Shown here: in pieces, positions 17,926 through 26,565 of the stretch | Numbering within the stretch: position 1 is the stretch's first letter | Layout: each line of letters begins with the position of its first letter | Source of the DNA: Sinorhizobium fredii USDA 257 | GTDB taxonomy: Bacteria; Pseudomonadota; Alphaproteobacteria; Rhizobiales; Rhizobiaceae | DNA length: 64,000 nucleotides | Reading direction: 5' to 3' | Assembly (NCBI RefSeq): GCF_000265205.3 | Contig: NC_018000.1 | Coordinates: 5,985,001-6,049,000, forward strand | The notes under the pieces: model-generated | Told to the model about the DNA's origin: nothing | The model's database searches: none | The model's input: the letters and a program-made list of their open reading frames with translations, nothing else | Program-made: the position numbers and the translations under genes

Positions 17926-18158
17926 GTTGCCTGCTGCCCGTTTCGATCCGCCGGAGCGCCACGCATCTTCCAAGTGAACGGTGGGAGCATTCCGGCCATT
18001 AGTTGCAGAGCATCCTTGCCGCCCTCCGAAGCCGGGGTGGACGCAGAATGCTCCGGGCACATTGCGTGCCATGGAATCAACCTACGCGGAGTAGGGTTAA
18101 TGCGACATTAACCATGCGCGTGTGGAGCCGAAATACCGGTTGATGGGAGTGCCGAGGC

Positions 18159-18188
18159 AAAAAAAGCCCGGATCGCGGGGATCCGGGC
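18159..18188 (-). terminator. Rho-independent terminator of amtB
   Basis: On the minus strand GCCCGGAT and ATCCGGGC form an 8-bp stem with a seven-base loop followed by seven Ts. Confidence 0.9.
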
Positions 18189-18231
18189 GAAAGGCGATCC
18201 ACGTAAAATGCGGATCGCGACGGGACTGACG

Positions 18232-18257
18232 GCGGCGCCGCCTACAGGCGGCGCCGC
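18232..18257. repeat. Strong hairpin directly after the amtB stop
   Basis: GCGGCGCCGCC (18232-18242) and GGCGGCGCCGC (18247-18257) form an 11-bp perfect GC stem with a four-base loop, six bases past the stop codon. It probably protects the 3' end of the messenger ahead of the true terminator. Confidence 0.7.
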
Positions 18258-18263
18258 AATTGC

Positions 18264-19688
18264 TTAGCTGGTGTGGTAGGCCGCTTCGCCGTGCGAGGAG
18301 AGGTCGAGACCTTCGCGCTCCGCTTCGACCGAGACGCGCAGACCGACGATCGCATCGACCACCTTGAAGAGGATGAACGAGCCGATCCCGGACCAAACGA
18401 CCGTGACGAGGACGCCCTTGAGCTGCGCCCAGACCTGGGTTGCCGTGCCGGCATAGCCGGCGGCGAAGTCAGCCGTGGAATAGTCGACGATGCCGGCGCC
18501 ACCAAGGGCCGGATTGACGAGGATGCCGGTTCCGATCGCGCCGAGGATACCGCCGACGCCGTGAATGCCGAAGACGTCGAGGCTGTCGTCATAGTTGAAC
18601 TTGTTTTTCACCACGTCCACGAAGAAGTAGCAGACCGGCGAGACGACGAGGCCGAGGACGATCGCGCCCATCGGACCGGCAAAACCGGCAGCCGGGGTAA
18701 CGGCAACGAGACCGGCAACCGCACCCGAGGCGGCACCGAGCATCGAAGCCTTGCCGCGAACGAGCGTTTCAACCACCGCCCAGGAGACGATGGCGGCTGC
18801 GGTCGCCAGGAACGTGTTGATCATGGCGAGAGCGGCATAGGCATTGGCTTCGAGGTTCGAGCCGGCATTGAAGCCGAACCAGCCGACCCACAGCAGCGAG
18901 GCGCCGACCATGGTGAGCGTCATCGAATGCGGAGCCATGATCTCCCGCTTGTAGCCCGTGCGCTTGCCGAGCAGGATGGCGCCGACGAGGCCCGCGATAC
19001 CCGCATTGATGTGGACGACGGTGCCGCCGGCGAAGTCGATCGCGCCGAAGGAGAAGATCAGGCCGGTCGGAGCCGTATAGGCGCTCGGACCACCCCAGAA
19101 CCAGACCATGTGGGCGATCGGGAAGTAGACGAAGGTGACCCACAGGATGACGAACAGCATGACCGCCGAAAACTTGATGCGCTCGGCGAAGGCGCCGACG
19201 ATCAGCGCCGGCGTGATGCAGGCGAAGGTCATCTGGAAGACGACGAAGACGTATTCGGGGATGAAGACGCCCTTCGAGAAGCTTTCCGCAAGCGTCGTCG
19301 TGTCGACGCCGGCCAGGAACATTTTCGAGAAGCCGCCGATGAAGGAGTTGAGCGAGCCGCCATCGGTGAAGGCCAGCGAATAGCCGTAGGTCACCCAGAT
19401 GATCATCACGACGGCGGTGATCATCAGAACCTGCATCAGCACCGACAGCATGTTCTTGGCGCGCACCAGACCGCCATAGAAGAGCGCCAGACCGGGAACG
19501 GTCATCAGCAGGACCAGGATGGTCGACAGCAGCATCCAGGTGGTGTCGCCCTTGTCCGGAACCGGCGTTGCTGCAACGGCCTCGGCAGCGGCGGGCGCCG
19601 TCTCCTGGGCGAAAGCAACGACCGGCGCGAGCAAGGCGGCAGCGGTGGCGCCCACGCGTCGAAGAGAGGTGGAAAGGTTGAATGACAT
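18264..19688 (-). CDS. amtB: Ammonium transporter AmtB
   Basis: 474 residues with a signal-like N-terminus (to about AFAQ) and eleven membrane segments. Family signatures include DTTWMLLSTILVLLM, FYGGLVRAKN, FAGGTVVHINAGIAGLVGA with the first pore histidine, and DSLDVFGIHGVGGILGAIGTG with the second. It conducts ammonium across the inner membrane and is blocked by GlnK. It lies 27 bp downstream of glnK, the standard nitrogen-regulated pair, and should share the sigma-54-like promoter ahead of glnK. Confidence 0.97.
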   Translation of the reverse strand: MSFNLSTSLRRVGATAAALLAPVVAFAQETAPAAAEAVAATPVPDKGDTTWMLLSTILVLLMTVPGLALFYGGLVRAKNMLSVLMQVLMITAVVMIIWVTYGYSLAFTDGGSLNSFIGGFSKMFLAGVDTTTLAESFSKGVFIPEYVFVVFQMTFACITPALIVGAFAERIKFSAVMLFVILWVTFVYFPIAHMVWFWGGPSAYTAPTGLIFSFGAIDFAGGTVVHINAGIAGLVGAILLGKRTGYKREIMAPHSMTLTMVGASLLWVGWFGFNAGSNLEANAYAALAMINTFLATAAAIVSWAVVETLVRGKASMLGAASGAVAGLVAVTPAAGFAGPMGAIVLGLVVSPVCYFFVDVVKNKFNYDDSLDVFGIHGVGGILGAIGTGILVNPALGGAGIVDYSTADFAAGYAGTATQVWAQLKGVLVTVVWSGIGSFILFKVVDAIVGLRVSVEAEREGLDLSSHGEAAYHTS

Positions 19689-19715
19689 CGAAAAAAGCTC
19701 CCTGATCGGCGCTGC

Positions 19716-20105
<390 letters not shown>

Positions 20106-20141
20106 TTAAGCGCCGAAGCGCTGGGCAACTGAAAAGTCACA

Positions 20142-20158
20142 TTCAAGGGGCGTGCCAG
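20142..20158 (-). promoter_or_regulatory. Candidate sigma-54 promoter for glnK-amtB
   Basis: Read on the minus strand the site is CTGGCACGCCCCTTGAA: TGGCAC at the -24 position and TTGA at the -12 position with the correct five-base spacer. The -12 element has GA where consensus is GC. It lies about 88 bp before the glnK start, and nitrogen control of this operon through NtrC is known in rhizobia. Confidence 0.6.
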
Positions 20159-20293
20159 ATTCGATTGAGCGGGCACAAACTCGGGAAAAGACACGAAAAA
20201 ACCACTTTTCGCCCGGCTTCAGGCGCGAAGTGCCAAAAAAGTCGCCAGCAGATCCGCCTAATAGATAAGCAATTTTTAAAAATTGACCATTTT

Positions 20294-21172
20294 TTACTCA
20301 GTTGCCTTTTTGCGGATCAGGCCCTCCTGCGCCACGGAAGCGATCAGCACGCCCGAGCGATCGAACAGGCTACCGCGCGTCATGCCGCGCGCGCCATGCG
20401 CGCTCGGGCTGTCCTGCGTGTAGAGCAGCCAGTCGTCCATCTTGGACGGACGATGGAACCACATGGCGTGGTCGAGGCTGGCGACCTGGAGCGTCCGGTC
20501 GAAGACGGAGGTGCCGTGCGCGTAAAGCGATGTGTCGAGCAGGGTCATGTCGGAGAGATAGGCAAGGACGGCGGCCTGCAGATGGCGCTCGTCCGGCACC
20601 TTGCCGACCGCCTTCACCCAGACGTCCTGCCGCGGGGCGGCCTTGTCGCGCGCAAAATAGTGCTCCAACGAGGCGGGCCGGATCTCGATCGGCCGCGGCC
20701 GCTCCCAATAGCGGCGGATCGCCTCGGGCGCATGGACGAGGAACTTTTCGCGCAATTCCTGTTCGCCCGGCAGGGTTTCCGGCATGGGGATTTCCGGCAT
20801 GTCGAACTGATGGTCGAAACCGTCCTCGTCAAACTGGAACGAGGCCGACATGGAGAAGATCGCCTTGCCGTGCTGGATTGCCACGACGCGCCGGGTGGCG
20901 AAGCTCGATCCGTCGCGGATGCGGTCGACCTCGTAGATGATCGGGACGGTGGGATCGCCCGGCCTGAGGAAATAGGCATGCAGCGAATGGACGTAGCGGC
21001 CTGCGTCGACGGTGCGTTGCGCGGCCACCAGCGCCTGGCCGATCACCTGGCCGCCGAACACGCGCTGCCAGCCGACCTGGGGGCTGAGGCCTCGGAACAG
21101 ATTCACTTCGAGCTTTTCGAGATCGAGTATAGCAAGAAGGGCATCCATGGGGGTTTCGGTAGGGCGCGACAT
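20294..21172 (-). CDS. tesB: Acyl-CoA thioesterase II
   Basis: 292 residues, the standard TesB double hot-dog protein. N-terminal half: LDLEKLEVNLFRGLSPQVG, RVFGGQVIGQALVAAQRTVD, HSLHAYFLRPGDPTVPI; C-terminal half contains VASLDHAMWFHRPSKMDDWL and ARGMTRGSLFDRSGVLIASV with the family's Asp/Thr/Gln active-site positions. It hydrolyses medium- and long-chain acyl-CoA in the cytoplasm. It diverges from the ubiquinone hydroxylase gene with 88 bp between starts. Confidence 0.95.
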   Translation of the reverse strand: MSRPTETPMDALLAILDLEKLEVNLFRGLSPQVGWQRVFGGQVIGQALVAAQRTVDAGRYVHSLHAYFLRPGDPTVPIIYEVDRIRDGSSFATRRVVAIQHGKAIFSMSASFQFDEDGFDHQFDMPEIPMPETLPGEQELREKFLVHAPEAIRRYWERPRPIEIRPASLEHYFARDKAAPRQDVWVKAVGKVPDERHLQAAVLAYLSDMTLLDTSLYAHGTSVFDRTLQVASLDHAMWFHRPSKMDDWLLYTQDSPSAHGARGMTRGSLFDRSGVLIASVAQEGLIRKKATE

Positions 21173-21260
21173 TTTCGGCGGTCTCCGATGATAGGAACGG
21201 CGATGGCATTGATCTATATACGCATGGAACGATGCTCAAGTGCGACGGGAGAGAGGCGGG

Positions 21261-22475
21261 ATGATCGATGTACTGATTGCCGGAGGCGGCTATGTCGGCC
21301 TGTCACTCGCCGTATCGCTGAAGAAAGCGGCTCCCCATCTTCAAGTGACGGTCGTCGACGGTGCGCCGGAAGGCGCGTGGAAAAAGGACGAGCGGGCCTC
21401 CGCCGTCGCCCTTGCGGCCGAGCGCATGCTCGATGTTCTGGGGGTCTGGAGCGCGATCGTGCCTGAGGCCGAACCGATTCTCAGGATGGTGATCACCGAT
21501 TCGAAGACGGTCGATCCCGTCCGCCCGGTGTTCCTGACATTCGAAGGCGACGGCGGCGAGGGGCGTCCCTTCGCGCATATGGTGCCGAACACCGCCCTGG
21601 TCGGCGCCTTGCGCGAGGCCTGCCGGGAACTCGGCGTCGCCATCCGGCAGTCGGTTATGGTCGAAAGCTTCAAGAGTGGCGACCACGCCGTTGCCGTGAC
21701 GCTCGCCGGCGGCGAGGCACTGGAGGCTCGGCTGCTGGTCGCCTGCGACGGCGTCCGCTCGAGGTTGCGCGAGGCGGCGGGCATCAAGGTCGTCGAGTTC
21801 GATTACGGCCAGTCGGGCATCGTGACGACGGTCGAGCACGAGCGTCCGCATGGCGGCACGGCAGAGGAGCATTTCATGCCGGCCGGTCCCTTTGCCACGC
21901 TGCCGCTCAAGAGCAACCGTTCGTCGCTCGTCTGGACCGAGAGCACGTACGACGCCGAGCGTCTGGTCAAGGAGGATGATTTTATTTTCGAGGAGGAGCT
22001 GGAGCGCCGCTTCGGCCACAGGCTCGGCCATCTCAAGGTGGTCGGCGGCCGCAGGGCCTTTCCGCTCGGACTGACGCTGGCGCGCGATTTCGTAGCACCC
22101 CGCTTCGCGCTGGCAGGTGATGCCGCCCACGGCATCCACCCGATCTCGGGCCAGGGCCTCAATCTCGGCTTCAAGGACGTGGCCGCACTTGCCGAGACGA
22201 TCGTCGAGGCGGATCGCCTCGGCCTCGACATCGGCTCGCTTGCCATCCTCGAACGCTACCAGCTCTGGCGGCGTTTCGACACGTTCCGCATGGGTGTGAC
22301 GACGGATGTCCTGAACCGGCTGTTCTCCAACGACATCACGCCGGTGAGGGTCATCCGCGACATCGGGCTCGGCCTCGTCGACCGCCTGCCGTCGCTCAAA
22401 AATTTCTTCATTCGCCAGGCGGCCAGTGTTGCCGGCGAAGCGGACCCACGCCTGCTTTCCGGCCAGCCGATCTGA
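21261..22475 (+). CDS. ubiH: FAD-dependent ubiquinone biosynthesis hydroxylase (UbiH/Coq6 family)
   Basis: 404 residues from the ATG at 21261, preceded by GAGAGGCGGG. The N-terminal dinucleotide fold is DVLIAGGGYVGLSLAVSLKK, the middle DG motif is LVACDGVRSRLREAAGI, and the second FAD motif is FALAGDAAHGIHPISGQG followed by NLGFKD. These place it in the class A flavin monooxygenases that hydroxylate the ubiquinone ring. Which ring position is not decided by sequence; rhizobia often use one broad enzyme (UbiL-like). It converges on the MFS gene, stops 16 bp apart. Confidence 0.9.
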   Translation: MIDVLIAGGGYVGLSLAVSLKKAAPHLQVTVVDGAPEGAWKKDERASAVALAAERMLDVLGVWSAIVPEAEPILRMVITDSKTVDPVRPVFLTFEGDGGEGRPFAHMVPNTALVGALREACRELGVAIRQSVMVESFKSGDHAVAVTLAGGEALEARLLVACDGVRSRLREAAGIKVVEFDYGQSGIVTTVEHERPHGGTAEEHFMPAGPFATLPLKSNRSSLVWTESTYDAERLVKEDDFIFEEELERRFGHRLGHLKVVGGRRAFPLGLTLARDFVAPRFALAGDAAHGIHPISGQGLNLGFKDVAALAETIVEADRLGLDIGSLAILERYQLWRRFDTFRMGVTTDVLNRLFSNDITPVRVIRDIGLGLVDRLPSLKNFFIRQAASVAGEADPRLLSGQPI

Positions 22476-22491
22476 CCGTGCACGGACAACA

Positions 22492-23685
22492 CTAATCCCG
22501 CCCCTTGTGATCCGCATGAACGGCGTGGTGCGACAGGAGAAGCACGACGATGAAGAGAACGGGCAGCGATGCGAAGATGACGGCAAAGCCGCTGTGCTCG
22601 GCAATGAAGCCGATCAGCGACGGCGCGAACAGCATGCCGGAATAGCCCATCGTTGTCGCGACCGCGAGGCCGATGCCCGGCTGCAGGCCCGGCATGTTGC
22701 CGCCGGCCGAAAAGGCGATCGGCACCATGTTCGAAATGCCGATGCCGGCGACGGCAAAACCGAGCACCGCCATGGCCGCGTTCGGCGCAAGCCCCGCCAG
22801 AACCATGCCGACGAGGGCCGTGACCGTGCAGATGCGCAGCGTCGTCGTCGCGCCGAAGCGATCGCGCACGTGATCGCCGGCAAAACGCATCGCCGCCATG
22901 GTCGCCGAGAAGGCGGCAAAGCCGAAGCCCGAGAGCTCGACCGAGGCGCCGAGCTCGTTGCGGAGATAGAGCGCTCCCCAGTCGAGCACGGCCCCTTCCG
23001 GCACCATCGAGAACAGCGCCATCAGGCCGACAAGCCAAGGCAGCGGCGTCAACGGCAGCTTGAGCTTCTCCTTGGCGGCCGCGGGATGCGGCTGGTCCGC
23101 AAGGATCATCGGCCAGGCGACCGCAAGGATCGCGGCGCAGAGGCCGGTCACCAGGATGGCATGCGGCAGCACTCCGACGCGCGCCATCAGGAAGCCGCCG
23201 ATGCCGGCGCCGATCAGCCCGCCGAGGCTCCAATAGGCGTGGCAGGAGGACATGATGGCGCGGCGCATCGATTTCTCGACCTCGACGGCATTGGCGTTCA
23301 TCGCCACATCCATGGCGCCGACGAAGCCGCCGAGCAGGAACATGCCGATCGCCGCCGTCCAGACATCCGGCAACAGCGTCAGGACGAGGAGCAGGGGCGA
23401 GAGGATGATCGCCGTGGTCTTGGCCACCTTCTCGGAGCCGATGCGGGCAATATAGCCGCCGGCGATCGGCATCAGCACCAGCGAGCCGATGCCGAACACC
23501 AGGATCAAGAGGCCGAGGACGCTCTCGCCGATCCCGAGTCGATCCTTGAATTCGGGAATTTTCGGTGCCCAGCTTCCGGTTACGAAGCCGTTCATCAAGA
23601 ACAGCAGGGAGACGGCAAGCCGGTTCTTCGACATATAGCCCTGCCGGACTGCCGCCTTCGGGGCGTGCTCTGTGCGCTGATCCAT
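22492..23685 (-). CDS. MFS transporter (YbjJ-like)
   Basis: 397 residues from the ATG at 23685 (MDQRTEHAPKAAVRQGYM), with AGGAAG nine bases upstream; the longer frame upstream runs through the glyoxalase remnant. Twelve hydrophobic segments are visible, starting AVSLLFLMNGFVTGSWAPKI and GESVLGLLILVFGIGSL. The loop SCHAYWSLGGLIGAGIGG and the overall pattern resemble the YbjJ branch of MFS, whose substrates are unknown. It is transcribed after the DeoR-type regulator and the broken glyoxalase gene, so it may belong to their operon. Confidence 0.9.
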   Translation of the reverse strand: MDQRTEHAPKAAVRQGYMSKNRLAVSLLFLMNGFVTGSWAPKIPEFKDRLGIGESVLGLLILVFGIGSLVLMPIAGGYIARIGSEKVAKTTAIILSPLLLVLTLLPDVWTAAIGMFLLGGFVGAMDVAMNANAVEVEKSMRRAIMSSCHAYWSLGGLIGAGIGGFLMARVGVLPHAILVTGLCAAILAVAWPMILADQPHPAAAKEKLKLPLTPLPWLVGLMALFSMVPEGAVLDWGALYLRNELGASVELSGFGFAAFSATMAAMRFAGDHVRDRFGATTTLRICTVTALVGMVLAGLAPNAAMAVLGFAVAGIGISNMVPIAFSAGGNMPGLQPGIGLAVATTMGYSGMLFAPSLIGFIAEHSGFAVIFASLPVLFIVVLLLSHHAVHADHKGRD

Positions 23686-23713
23686 TTTGATCTTCCTGTT
23701 CGCCGATCCCGGC

Positions 23714-23827
23714 TCAAATGGTGGTTTCGATAAGGTTGCCGTCGGGGTCGCGGGGTACGGCTTCGTCGACCCGGAAGGCAATCCGATCGCAATTCCTTGT
23801 CCAGAGGGCGACATGCACGATGCTCAT
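23714..23827 (-). pseudogene. Glyoxalase/VOC gene remnant with internal deletion
   Basis: A 37-codon frame begins MSIVHVALWTRNCDRIAFRV and ends RDPDGNLIETTI. Both ends match the first strand (HVALWTRD-type) and the last strand (DPDGNLIE, with the metal-ligand glutamate) of a VOC-family protein of about 120 residues, but the middle 80 or so residues are missing. The deletion keeps frame. Its ATG overlaps the stop of the DeoR-type gene (ATGA), as expected of a once translationally coupled operon member. Confidence 0.75.
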
Positions 23828-24606
23828 CCGGCGCTCCCCGTCGCAAGAACGACGCTGGCACCCTGTGCGGTGAATGCCGCGATATATGCCTCCGGGGCGC
23901 CCGCTTCGAGAACCAGCGTCGAAACCCCGTCGATGCCGATCACCACATAGGGCGCGGCTGTGCCGAGTTTGTCGGTGGTGACGGCGACGACAACCGAGCG
24001 GCTGCGCGCGGCTATCAGTCGCTTGAATTCCGCGTCCTCGAAATGGATGGCGGTGAGCCCGGCATCGGCATCGGCGCCGCAGGGGCCGAGGATGCATAGG
24101 TCGGGACGCATGAGTGCGGCATCGCGCTGCGCCCGCGCGCCGACCGCAGCGCCGACGGCGCGATCGAGCGCACCGCCGATCAGGATGACGTCGAGCCCCG
24201 GCTTCTCTAACAGCGCGGAGGCGATCAGCGGCGTGTTGGTGACGATCGTCGCCGAAAGGCCCGGCTCGATGGTCTGCGCAATTGTCAGATTGGTCGAGCC
24301 CGCATCGAGAAACACCGTCATGCCGTGCCGAATGAAGCCGACCGACGCCCGGGCCAGCGCCGCTTTGCTTTCCGGGGCAAGCGCGGCCCGCTCGCTCAAG
24401 GAGCCCGCATCCGGCGCAATCGGCAGGGCGCCGCCATAGACGCGCTCGCAGAGGCCCGCCGCGGCCATCTCGCGCAGGTCCCGCCGGATCGTGTCTTCGG
24501 AAACATTGAACTCGCGCGCCAGATCGGCGGCGAGAACGCGGCCATTGGTCCTCAGGCGTTCCCGGATCAGGAGTTTTCTTTCGCGCAGCAGCAGTTCGAT
24601 CGACAT
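23824..24606 (-). CDS. DeoR-family transcriptional regulator
   Basis: 260 residues from the ATG at 24606 (MSIELLLRERKLLIRERLR); the frame is open upstream but without conserved sequence. The N-terminal DeoR helix-turn-helix is clear: VLAADLAREFNVSEDTIRRD followed by LREMAAAGLCERVYGGAL. The C-terminal effector domain has FLDAGSTNLTIAQTI, TNTPLIASALLEK and VIGIDGVSTLVLEA, the sugar-phosphate-isomerase-like fold that binds phosphorylated sugars. It diverges from the amino-acid binding-protein gene at 24875 and leads into the VOC remnant and MFS gene. Confidence 0.92.
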   Translation of the reverse strand: MSIELLLRERKLLIRERLRTNGRVLAADLAREFNVSEDTIRRDLREMAAAGLCERVYGGALPIAPDAGSLSERAALAPESKAALARASVGFIRHGMTVFLDAGSTNLTIAQTIEPGLSATIVTNTPLIASALLEKPGLDVILIGGALDRAVGAAVGARAQRDAALMRPDLCILGPCGADADAGLTAIHFEDAEFKRLIAARSRSVVVAVTTDKLGTAAPYVVIGIDGVSTLVLEAGAPEAYIAAFTAQGASVVLATGSAG

Positions 24607-24874
24607 TTTCCAAAATCGTGCATAAACGTGCATGAATCGATAAGAACGTGAGTACCACCCTCGCATGGCGATTTCAACCGGGGATCGATCGGAACAGGCA
24701 AGCAGTTTGGAAGTTGTTATGACGGCCGTTCCGATCGGGTCGGTTCGCTTGAGAAAATATTCTCTCGAAACAGCCGGGAATTGGTCTTTTATGCGCTCAG
24801 GCGCTTCGGAATTTGTGCGAGTCTCGGCGCAATCCGGATGACGGGCCGGAGAACAGAAAAATGGAAACAGAACA
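24607..24874. promoter_or_regulatory. Divergent control region with a 10-bp inverted repeat
   Basis: 268 bp between the DeoR-type gene and the ABC operon. CGATCGGAAC (24686-24695) and GTTCCGATCG (24728-24737) are perfect inverted copies 32 bases apart, and CGTGCAT is repeated near 24625. Either could be an operator; which regulator binds is unknown. Confidence 0.4.
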
Positions 24875-25648
24875 ATGAAACTCCTTCCGACACTTTTCGC
24901 AGCCGCGCTTCTGCAACTGTCCGCCTTTGCGCCTGCCGAAGCGGGCTCGAACCTCGACGATATCAAATCGACCGGCGTGCTGAAGATCGGTACCGAGGGC
25001 ACCTATGCCCCTTTCACCTATCATGATGCCAACGGCGCGCTCGTCGGTTTCGACGTGGAGATCGGCCAGGCAGTCGCCCAGCGCCTCGGCGTCAAGGCCG
25101 AGTTCCTGGAAGGTAAATGGGACGGGCTGATCGCCGGCCTCGATGCCAACCGTTACGACACCGTCATCAACCAGGTCGGCATCACCGAGGAGCGCAGGAA
25201 GAAGTACGATTTCTCCGAGCCCTACATCGCTTCCAAGGCGGTGCTGATCGTCAAGGGCGACAACGAGGAGATCAAGGACTTCGCCGACTTGAAAGGCAAG
25301 AGATCCGCCCAGTCGCTGACCAGCAATTTCGGCAAGCTTGCCGAAGCCTCCGGCGCCGAGCTCGTCGGCACCGACGGCTTCGACCAGTCGATTCAGCTCG
25401 TCCTGACCGGCCGCGCCGACGCGACGATCAACGACAGTCTCTCCTTCCTCGACTTCAAGAAGCAGAAGCCGGACGCCAACGTAAAGATCGCCGCAGAGAA
25501 ATCCGACGCCGACTATTCCGGCATCATCCTGCGCAAGAACGAGCCGGAACTGCTTGCCGCGATCAACAAGGCGCTGGCCGAAATCAAAGCCGACGGTACC
25601 TACGAGAAGATCTCGCAGAAATATTTCGGCGCCGACGTTTCGAAATAG
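24875..25648 (+). CDS. Cystine/polar amino-acid ABC transporter substrate-binding protein
   Basis: 257 residues with a Sec signal peptide (MKLLPTLFAAALLQLSAF, cleavage near AEAG). The mature part is family 3: GVLKIGTEGTYAPFTYHD, LVGFDVEIGQAVAQRLGVK, WDGLIAGLDANRYDTVINQV, ITEERRKKYDFSEPYIASK, and a C-terminal YEKISQKYFGADVSK. This pattern is closest to the cystine-binding TcyA/FliY proteins. It is followed by a permease and an ATPase gene, making a complete importer. Confidence 0.94.
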   Translation: MKLLPTLFAAALLQLSAFAPAEAGSNLDDIKSTGVLKIGTEGTYAPFTYHDANGALVGFDVEIGQAVAQRLGVKAEFLEGKWDGLIAGLDANRYDTVINQVGITEERRKKYDFSEPYIASKAVLIVKGDNEEIKDFADLKGKRSAQSLTSNFGKLAEASGAELVGTDGFDQSIQLVLTGRADATINDSLSFLDFKKQKPDANVKIAAEKSDADYSGIILRKNEPELLAAINKALAEIKADGTYEKISQKYFGADVSK

Positions 25649-25670
25649 CGTCTGTGGAGAGGCCGGCGAC

Positions 25671-25753
25671 TGACCCCTCCCAACCCTCGAAGCGTCGAAT
25701 GAGGGACGCAACGGATTCGGAGCCTCTCATCCCTCCCCCTGTGGGGAGGGTGG
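25671..25753. repeat. C-rich palindromic repeat, copy 5 (degenerate long form)
   Basis: CCCCTCCCAACCCTC at the left and a compact CCCTCCCCCTGTGGGGAGGG hairpin at the right, with an unrelated middle. It lies inside the ABC operon between the binding-protein and permease genes, where a hairpin could lower downstream expression. Confidence 0.65.
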
Positions 25754-25884
25754 CCCGTAGGGCCAGAAGGAGTTCTTACGGAACAGTTATACGGATGCGG
25801 GCCTCACCGCTTTCCCCATTCCGCTCCATGAATTACGATCCGTTCCGGCCCCGGAGCGGATCGCGCGTTTTGAAAGGCTTTCCC

Positions 25885-26565
25885 TTGCCAAATTGGTTGA
25901 ACCTCATGGCGGAATCGCTGCCGACCCTGCTCTGGGCCGGGTTGATTTTCACCATCCCGCTGACCCTGCTTTCCTTCATTCTCGGCCTGCTGCTCGGCCT
26001 CGTCACCGCCATCGCCCGGCTTTTCGCGCCGGCACCCTTCGTCGCCGTGGCGCGCTTCTATGTTTGGGTGATCCGCGGCACACCGCTGCTCGTCCAGCTT
26101 TTCGTCATCTTCTACGGCCTGCCGAGCATGGGCATTTTGCTCGATGCCTTCCCGGCAGCCCTCATCGGTTTCACGCTGAACATCGGCGCCTATACGTCCG
26201 AGATCATTCGCGCCGTCATCTCCTCCGTGCCGCGCGGCCAGTGGGAAGCCGCCTATTCAATCGGCATGAGCTGGAGCCAGGCGATGCGCCGCACCATTCT
26301 GCCGCAGGCCGGCAGGGTGGCCGTGCCGCCGCTGTCGAACACCTTCATCTCGCTGGTGAAAGACACGTCGCTTGCCGCGGCGATCACCGTGCCGGAGCTG
26401 TTCCAGACGGCGCAACGCATCGTCGCCACCACCTATGAGCCGTTGATCCTCTATATCGAGGCGGCGCTGATCTATCTCGCCATGAGCTCGGTGCTTTCGG
26501 CCCTGCAGGTGAAGCTCGAGAAACGCTTCGCCCGCTATGGCGGCTTCCTGGAGGCACGCGCATGA
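25885..26565 (+). CDS. Amino-acid ABC transporter permease (TcyB/TcyL-like)
   Basis: 226 residues from a TTG at 25885 (reading MPNWLNLMAESLPTLLWAGL), chosen because AAAGG lies seven bases upstream and the product begins as the family does. In-frame ATGs at 25828 and 25906 are alternatives. Membrane segments include LIFTIPLTLLSFILGLLLGL and FYVWVIRGTPLLVQLFVIFY; the EAA loop is EAAYSIGMSWSQAMRRTILPQ. It forms the inner-membrane channel for the cystine-type binding protein. Its stop overlaps the ATPase start (ATGA). Confidence 0.9.
   Translation: MPNWLNLMAESLPTLLWAGLIFTIPLTLLSFILGLLLGLVTAIARLFAPAPFVAVARFYVWVIRGTPLLVQLFVIFYGLPSMGILLDAFPAALIGFTLNIGAYTSEIIRAVISSVPRGQWEAAYSIGMSWSQAMRRTILPQAGRVAVPPLSNTFISLVKDTSLAAAITVPELFQTAQRIVATTYEPLILYIEAALIYLAMSSVLSALQVKLEKRFARYGGFLEARA

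Larger units (their letters stand above)
17926..18263. other. Intergenic region between amtB end and ftsK start
   Basis: 338 bp with the amtB 3' hairpin and terminator at its right-hand end and the ftsK leader at the left. No gene seen. Confidence 0.5.

Noticed and set aside
25788..25830. A fourth copy of the GCGGTTTTCCG-type repeat in reverse orientation before the cystine-type permease
   Set aside because: The match is partial and could be chance in GC-rich DNA.
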